Positions 30,360-34,084 of a stretch of 34,084 nucleotides of DNA are shown one piece after another (the stretch's first letter is position 1; each line of letters begins with the position of its first letter). Under the pieces are notes generated by a model. That model did not search any database, was not told the origin of the DNA, and worked only from the letters and a program-made list of their open reading frames with translations. Source of the DNA: Candidatus Rokuibacteriota bacterium (lineage in GTDB: Bacteria > Methylomirabilota > Methylomirabilia > Rokubacteriales > CSP1-6); NCBI GenBank assembly GCA_016184365.1, contig JACPCW010000141.1, positions 1 through 34,084 of the forward strand. The letters are read 5' to 3'. A program made the translations under genes and the position numbers.

Positions 30360-31458
30360 TCAGGGCTGGCGACGGTGTTCGGCGGGACCGCCGGCGCCCA
30401 TGAGATTGCGCGCGGTGTTGATCAGCCCGACGTGCGAGAAGGCCTGCGGAAAGTTGCCGACGAGCCGGCGCGCGCCGACGTCGTACTGCTCGGATAGCAG
30501 CCCGACGTCGTTGCGCAGCGCGAGCAGGCGCTCGAAGATCTCGCGCGCCTCGGCGCCGCGTCCCTGGAGCGCCAGGTTGTCGGCGAGCCAGAACGTGCAC
30601 GCGAGGAACGCGCCCTCGCCGGGCGGCAACCCGTCGACGTCGGGCACCGTCTCGTAGCGGTGCACGAACCCGTCGTCCATCAGCCGGGCCTGGATCGCCT
30701 GCACGGTGCCGACCACGCGCGGATCGCGCGCGGGCAAGAACCCGACCAGCGGGATCATCAGCAGGCTCGCGTCGAGCATCGTCGAGCCATACGACTGCAC
30801 GAAGGTGCCGAGCTGCGGATCGAATCCACGCGCGCATGCTTCCGCGTGGATCGCGTCGCGGCAGCGCCGCCACCGCTCCACGTCGCCCTCGAGCCCGAAG
30901 TCCTCGACGCCCTTCACCGCACGATCGAGGGCCACCCACGCCATCACCTTCGAATGCGTGAAATGCCGGCGCGGAGCGCGCACCTCCCAGATGCCCTCGT
31001 CCGGCCGCTGCCAGCTCGACTCGACGAAGTCGACGAGCTCGCGCTCGACGCGCCAGGCGTTCTCGTCAGGCGGCAGGCCTGCGCGCCGGGCGCAGTCCAG
31101 CGCGTCGGCCAGTTCCCCATAGACGTCGAGCTGGAACTGCGCGTGCGCCGCGTTGCCGATGCGCACGGGCTTCGCGCCTTCGTACCCGGGCAGCTCGGGC
31201 AGCTCGATCTCGGTGAGGCGTCGCTCGCCAGCCAGGCCATACATGATCTGCGCCTGCGCCGGCGCGCCGGCCACGGCGCGAAGCAGCCACTCGCGCCACG
31301 CGCGAGCCTCCTCCACGTAACCGCCGGTGCAGCGCCGCGAAGCAGGCCGGGGAGTCGAAGCGCGGCAGGCAGAGCCAGTCGATCGACCCGTCGCGCGCCA
31401 CGAGGGCGGCGGATTCGCAATCGCCGATGAGCGCGTAGTCCTCGATGCGCGAGGCCAC
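30360..31458 (-). pseudogene. Glycoside hydrolase family 15 gene with internal deletion and frameshift
   Basis: The 5' part, from a GTG at 31458, reads [20 protein letters not shown] and [19 protein letters not shown], the N-terminal signature of bacterial GH15 glucoamylase/trehalase-like enzymes. At about 31320-31345 it jumps, in another frame, to [60 protein letters not shown] and the rest of the (alpha/alpha)6 barrel through LLSEQYDVGARRLVGNFPQA to the C-terminus. About 250-300 residues are missing compared with the usual 600. The Glu in LSEQYD, the likely catalytic base, survives, but the N-terminal beta-domain and first catalytic acid region do not. It should be inactive unless the break is an assembly error. 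Confidence 0.7.
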
Positions 31459-31483
31459 GACCGAATTGTCGCACCCCGGCCGG

Positions 31484-31513
31484 TTGACTTCCGCGTGCGG
31501 CGGGCGATAGATA
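31484..31513 (+). promoter_or_regulatory. Candidate promoter of the second LLM gene (TTGACT, 18 bp, TAGATA)
   Basis: TTGACT (31484-31489) matches a sigma-70 -35 box well, and TAGATA (31508-31513) lies 18 bp later as a weak -10. The ATG follows nine bases after it, leaving no room for a Shine-Dalgarno. Confidence 0.3.
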
Positions 31514-31521
31514 GACGCCGC

Positions 31522-32454
31522 ATGATACCGGTGACGTTCGGGATCTCGCTCGGCTCGTTCGGCGCCGGCATGGTGCCGGTGCCGACGCTCGTCGACTGCG
31601 CGGTCGAAGCCGAAGCGCTCGGCTACGAATACGTCTGGTGCCGCGATCACGTGCTGTGGCACAGCCCCGTGCTCGATCCGTTCACGATGCTCGGCGCGAT
31701 TGCCGCGCGCACCAGCCGCGTGAAGCTCGGCCCGGGCGTGCTGCTCGTGCCGCTGCGGTCACCCGCGCGGGTCGCGAAGGCGGTGGCGACGCTCGATCAC
31801 CTGTCGGCGGGCCGCGCGGTGTTCGGCGTCGGTGTCGGCGGCGAGTTTCCGAAGGAGTTCGAGGCGTGTGGCGTGCCGCGCGAAGGGCGCGGACGGCGCA
31901 CGGACGAGGCGCTCGAAGCGATGCGCGCGCTCTGGACGACGTCACCCGCCGCGTTCAAGGGCGAGTTCTTCAGCTTCGAGGACGCGGTGATGGAGCCGCG
32001 TCCGCTGCAGGACCCGCATCCGCCGATGTGGATCGGCGGCCGGTCGGACGCGGCGCTCGCGCGCGCGGCGCGGTTCGGCGCGGCGTGGCTCGCGTACTTC
32101 GTCACGGCGGACGGGTTCGCGCGCCGTCTCGCCCAGGTCAACGCGCGCCGCGCGCCCGGCATGGCGCCGGCGGATGGCGGTCTCGTGCTCTACGTCGCGC
32201 TCGCGCCGACGCGCGAGGCCGGACGTCGCACGGCCCGTGAGTATCTCGCCAACGAGTACCACCAGTCGTTCGACGATCTGGTCGAGCGCTACTGCGCGCT
32301 CGGCTCGCCGGAGAGCTGCGCGGAGACGATCGGGCGGTACATCGACGCGGGCGCGCGGCACTTCACGGTCATTCCGGCGTGTCCGCCGGAGCGGTACATG
32401 GAAGACGTGCGCGCCATCGCGGCCGACGTCATTCCACGGGTGATGTCGCGATGA
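31522..32454 (+). CDS. LLM class F420-dependent oxidoreductase
   Basis: This 310-residue luciferase-like protein has [75 protein letters not shown] and the C-terminal [18 protein letters not shown]. It belongs to a different subgroup from the LLM enzyme at 9519: the glycine loop reads [12 protein letters not shown] and the protein is about 30 residues longer. It probably catalyses F420H2-dependent reduction or an oxidation of an unknown carbonyl compound. The upstream frame to 31327 is a shadow of the broken GH15 gene, so the ATG at 31522 is used. It is followed by repeat copy 2. Confidence 0.88.
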   Translation: MIPVTFGISLGSFGAGMVPVPTLVDCAVEAEALGYEYVWCRDHVLWHSPVLDPFTMLGAIAARTSRVKLGPGVLLVPLRSPARVAKAVATLDHLSAGRAVFGVGVGGEFPKEFEACGVPREGRGRRTDEALEAMRALWTTSPAAFKGEFFSFEDAVMEPRPLQDPHPPMWIGGRSDAALARAARFGAAWLAYFVTADGFARRLAQVNARRAPGMAPADGGLVLYVALAPTREAGRRTAREYLANEYHQSFDDLVERYCALGSPESCAETIGRYIDAGARHFTVIPACPPERYMEDVRAIAADVIPRVMSR

Positions 32455-32472
32455 GCGGTGAGTTGAGGCCGG

Positions 32473-32538
32473 CCCCGGCTTCGCCGGGGACGGTCCGAAC
32501 GTCCGGGGGTGTGGGGGCCATGTCGGAGCCCCCACGAC
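32473..32538 (+). repeat. Two-hairpin intergenic repeat, copy 2
   Basis: The first hairpin is CCCCGGC-TTC-GCCGGGG (32473-32489); the second is GTGGGGGC, a nine-base loop CATGTCGGA, then GCCCCCAC (32511-32518, 32528-32535). The order and the loop core match copy 1 read from the minus strand. It lies 19 bp after the LLM stop and ends 14 bp before the next gene, so it may terminate LLM transcription or form the leader of the ferredoxin-oxidoreductase operon. There is no T-run. Confidence 0.65.
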
Positions 32539-32551
32539 GAGAGACGTCGCG

Positions 32552-32989
32552 ATGAGCCTATCGGCGCCGCCACGCGAATGGGCATTGCATCTCGCGGCGG
32601 CGTACGACGCGATCGCGATGATCATCCGATTCGACGTCCGGAACGCCGCGCCCGGCGAGCAGCACGTCTGTCTCGTCATGAAGGACGGCGGAACGGCGGA
32701 GTGGTTCGCCGCCGGCAAAGGAATCGAGGGCATGGCGTGGACGACCGTGCCGGGGCGCGACGTGCGTGACCGGATCCTGGCGGATCCACGCGTGGCCGTC
32801 CCGGGACTCGTCCTTTATATGAGCTTCTGCGACGTCCGGCCGCTGATCTTCGCCTACGGCCAGGGCGGCGAGCGTCGCGAGCGGATCGCCGGCGAAGAGC
32901 TGCTCGACGTGCGGTACGAGGTGCTGTTCCCGGAGGCCGACCGGCTCCCGGAGATCACCGAATTCTTCTACTGCTGGGGGCGCCCGTAA
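32552..32989 (+). CDS. Unknown protein leading a ferredoxin-oxidoreductase operon
   Basis: This 145-residue soluble protein of unrecognised family has an N-terminal helix (REWALHLAAAYDAIAMI), then a compact alpha/beta part with VCLVMKDGGTAEWFAAGKG, VRDRILADPRVAVPGLVLYM and RLPEITEFFYCWGRP. It has no metal-binding cysteine cluster or nucleotide-binding motif. Its stop overlaps the ferredoxin start (TAATG), so it is made with the oxidoreductase subunits and may be an accessory or substrate-handling subunit. The ATG at 32552 has no clear Shine-Dalgarno; an internal ATG at 32618 (MIIRFDV) is possible. No function is claimed. Confidence 0.6.
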   Translation: MSLSAPPREWALHLAAAYDAIAMIIRFDVRNAAPGEQHVCLVMKDGGTAEWFAAGKGIEGMAWTTVPGRDVRDRILADPRVAVPGLVLYMSFCDVRPLIFAYGQGGERRERIAGEELLDVRYEVLFPEADRLPEITEFFYCWGRP

Positions 32990-33219
32990 TGCCGAAGTCC
33001 CACGGGACGATCGCCATCGAGGCCGAGCGCTGCAAGGGCTGCGATCTCTGCGTCCACTTCTGTCCGCCGCAGGTGCTCCGGCTCGGCGCGCAGCGCAACA
33101 CGCTCAATCACCGCGTCGTCGAGCTGTTCGACGAACCGCGGTGCACCGGCTGTGAGATCTGCGCCAAGGTGTGCCCCGACATGGCGATCGTGGCGGTGTA
33201 CAGGGAGGTCGCGTCGTGA
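32989..33219 (+). CDS. 2x[4Fe-4S] ferredoxin, delta-type subunit of a 2-oxoacid:ferredoxin oxidoreductase
   Basis: This 76-residue protein has two clusters of four cysteines: RCKGCDLCVHFCPP (Cys15, 18, 21, 25) and RCTGCEICAKVCPD (Cys52, 55, 58, 62), each with the CxxCxxCxxxCP spacing for one [4Fe-4S] cluster. The insert GAQRNTLNHRVVELFDEP between them is typical of the KorD/OorD/VorD delta subunits that pass electrons from the TPP enzyme to free ferredoxin. It overlaps the unknown gene by one base and the alpha subunit gene by four bases (GTGA). Confidence 0.9.
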   Translation: MPKSHGTIAIEAERCKGCDLCVHFCPPQVLRLGAQRNTLNHRVVELFDEPRCTGCEICAKVCPDMAIVAVYREVAS

Positions 33220-34084
33220 GCCAGCGACTGTTCATGAACTGCAATCGCGCGATCGTCGAAGCGGCCATCCAGTCGGGCTGCCGCTTCTTCACCGGGTATC
33301 CGTTCACGCCCGCCACCGAATGCCTCGAGCAGGCGAGCCATCGCATGCCCGCCGCCGGCGGCGTGTACATCCAGGCCGAGAGCGAGGTGTCCGTCATCAA
33401 CATGCTGATGGGCGCCTCGGGGGCCGGCGTGCGCTGCATGACCGCGACGTCGGGCGCCGGGTTCGCGCTGATGCAGGAAGGGCTCTCGCACATGGCGGGC
33501 ATCGCGGAGCTGCCCGTCGTCATCGTGAACGTGAGCCGCGGCGGCCCCGGATTCGGCAACCTCGCGCCGACGCAGGGCGACTACCGGATCGCGACCCGCG
33601 GCGGCGGACCCGGCGATTACCGCTGCCTCGTGTTCGGTCCGGCGACGGTGCAGGAAGCCGTCGACGTGACGAAGCTCGCGTTCGCGCTCGCCGATCGCTA
33701 CCGGACGCCGGCGATCATCCTGTCGGACCAGATGCTCGCGGAGACGACGGAAGGCTTCGATCTCGGCGAGCCGCTGCCGGAAACGCCCGTCGACAAGTGG
33801 TGGGCGACGACGGGCTGCCAGGGCCGTGATCCGATCTACCTCGGGCGGCCGGGCAAGGAATACGGCCCGCGCGCCGAGTACCTGTCCGGCAATCTCACGT
33901 ACAACCTGATCGGGCTCGAGCACGTCGGCCGCGATCCCGACACGTTCGAAGCGCACATGCTGCGGCTCGCGGAGAAGTACCGGCAGATCGAGGCGAGCGA
34001 AGTGCGCGTCGAGACGGTCGGGCTGGACGACGCCGAGCTCGTGATCGTCGCGTACGGCACGTCGGCGCGCCTGATCCGCCCGGC
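33216..34084 (+). CDS. 2-oxoacid:ferredoxin oxidoreductase alpha subunit (KorA/VorB type), 3' truncated by window
   Basis: The start is GTG at 33216, seven bases after GGGAGG and overlapping the ferredoxin stop. The visible 289 codons read CNRAIVEAAIQSGCRFFTGY, PFTPATECLEQ, AESEVSVINMLMGASGAGVR, MTATSGAGFALMQEGLSHMA and IVNVSRGGPGFGNLAPTQGD, the conserved pyrimidine-binding/core domain of this family, then a transketolase C-like domain starting near VIVAYGTSARLI. The TPP-binding beta subunit should follow outside the window. The GYPFTP/ATE motif resembles 2-oxoglutarate and branched-chain 2-oxoacid enzymes rather than pyruvate ones; which substrate is used is undecided. It links carbon oxidation or reductive carboxylation to low-potential ferredoxin. 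Confidence 0.9.
   Translation, partial: MSQRLFMNCNRAIVEAAIQSGCRFFTGYPFTPATECLEQASHRMPAAGGVYIQAESEVSVINMLMGASGAGVRCMTATSGAGFALMQEGLSHMAGIAELPVVIVNVSRGGPGFGNLAPTQGDYRIATRGGGPGDYRCLVFGPATVQEAVDVTKLAFALADRYRTPAIILSDQMLAETTEGFDLGEPLPETPVDKWWATTGCQGRDPIYLGRPGKEYGPRAEYLSGNLTYNLIGLEHVGRDPDTFEAHMLRLAEKYRQIEASEVRVETVGLDDAELVIVAYGTSARLIRP

Noticed and set aside
1-34084. tRNA, rRNA or CRISPR arrays
   Set aside because: No cloverleaf with a conserved GGTTCGAATCC-like arm, no 16S/23S signatures and no regularly spaced identical repeats were seen in the gaps.

Overview
The window is a 34 kb piece of a GC-rich bacterial chromosome (roughly 70 % by eye). Gene content is dominated by acyl-CoA chemistry, a TRAP-TAXI importer, IclR control, luciferase-like F420-type oxidoreductases, a FemAB-like transferase and a 2-oxoacid:ferredoxin oxidoreductase. 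This mix, together with gas-vesicle genes and a GlnRS, resembles soil or subsurface lineages such as Rokubacteria/Methylomirabilota. That placement is inference; no rRNA or marker phylogeny is available here.

Layout. (1) 1-1708: the end of a gas-vesicle cluster (GvpK tail, a GvpJ-type protein), then a soluble hybrid histidine kinase without a sensor domain. (2) 2018-2674: an MFS gene that has lost its middle. (3) 9371 to 2671, minus strand: a tightly overlapping operon IclR - TRAP 4TM/12TM permease - TAXI binding protein - acyl-CoA dehydrogenase - MaoC-like protein - CaiB CoA-transferase, a self-contained uptake and CoA-degradation module for an unknown carboxylate. (4) 9519-11367: LLM oxidoreductase plus an enoyl reductase-like MDR enzyme. 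(5) 11368-13200: a visibly AT-richer insert with an ABC-type AAA ATPase and a small TOPRIM-like protein, organised like a two-gene OLD/PARIS-type defence module. (6) 13272-18571: glnS, an ADH relic, GNAT, TPR protein, a Phd/VapC toxin-antitoxin pair with a repeated operator, dienelactone hydrolase, and a broken Uma2 gene. (7) 18606-22323: a MarR regulator with a CC..C cysteine cluster, a flavoprotein with three regularly spaced CC pairs in its tail, and an MFS exporter, probably a thiophilic metalloid or electrophile detoxification unit, followed by a 26-codon ORF and a DUF3592 membrane protein. (8) 22328-26024: MsrA, cupin, esterase, and a single-ORF fusion of an MFS permease with a GNAT acetyltransferase. 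(9) 26034-26222: a 189 bp element with 47 bp inverted arms lying between divergent genes. (10) 26236-32454: an internally deleted amidohydrolase, a DegT aminotransferase divergent from a FemAB-like enzyme, an Ldh-type dehydrogenase, a broken GH15 gene, and a second LLM enzyme, with two copies of a roughly 65 bp two-hairpin repeat. (11) 32552 to the end: an unknown protein, a 2x[4Fe-4S] ferredoxin and the alpha subunit of a 2-oxoacid:ferredoxin oxidoreductase, cut by the window edge.

Two themes recur. Several genes keep both ends but have lost their middle (MFS 2018, Uma2 18311, amidohydrolase 26236, GH15 30360), which is either real gene decay or assembly collapse. Many starts have no Shine-Dalgarno and instead carry a -10-like hexamer 5-9 nt before the start codon, suggesting frequent leaderless mRNAs. 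All functional calls come from reading the sequence; no database search was run.
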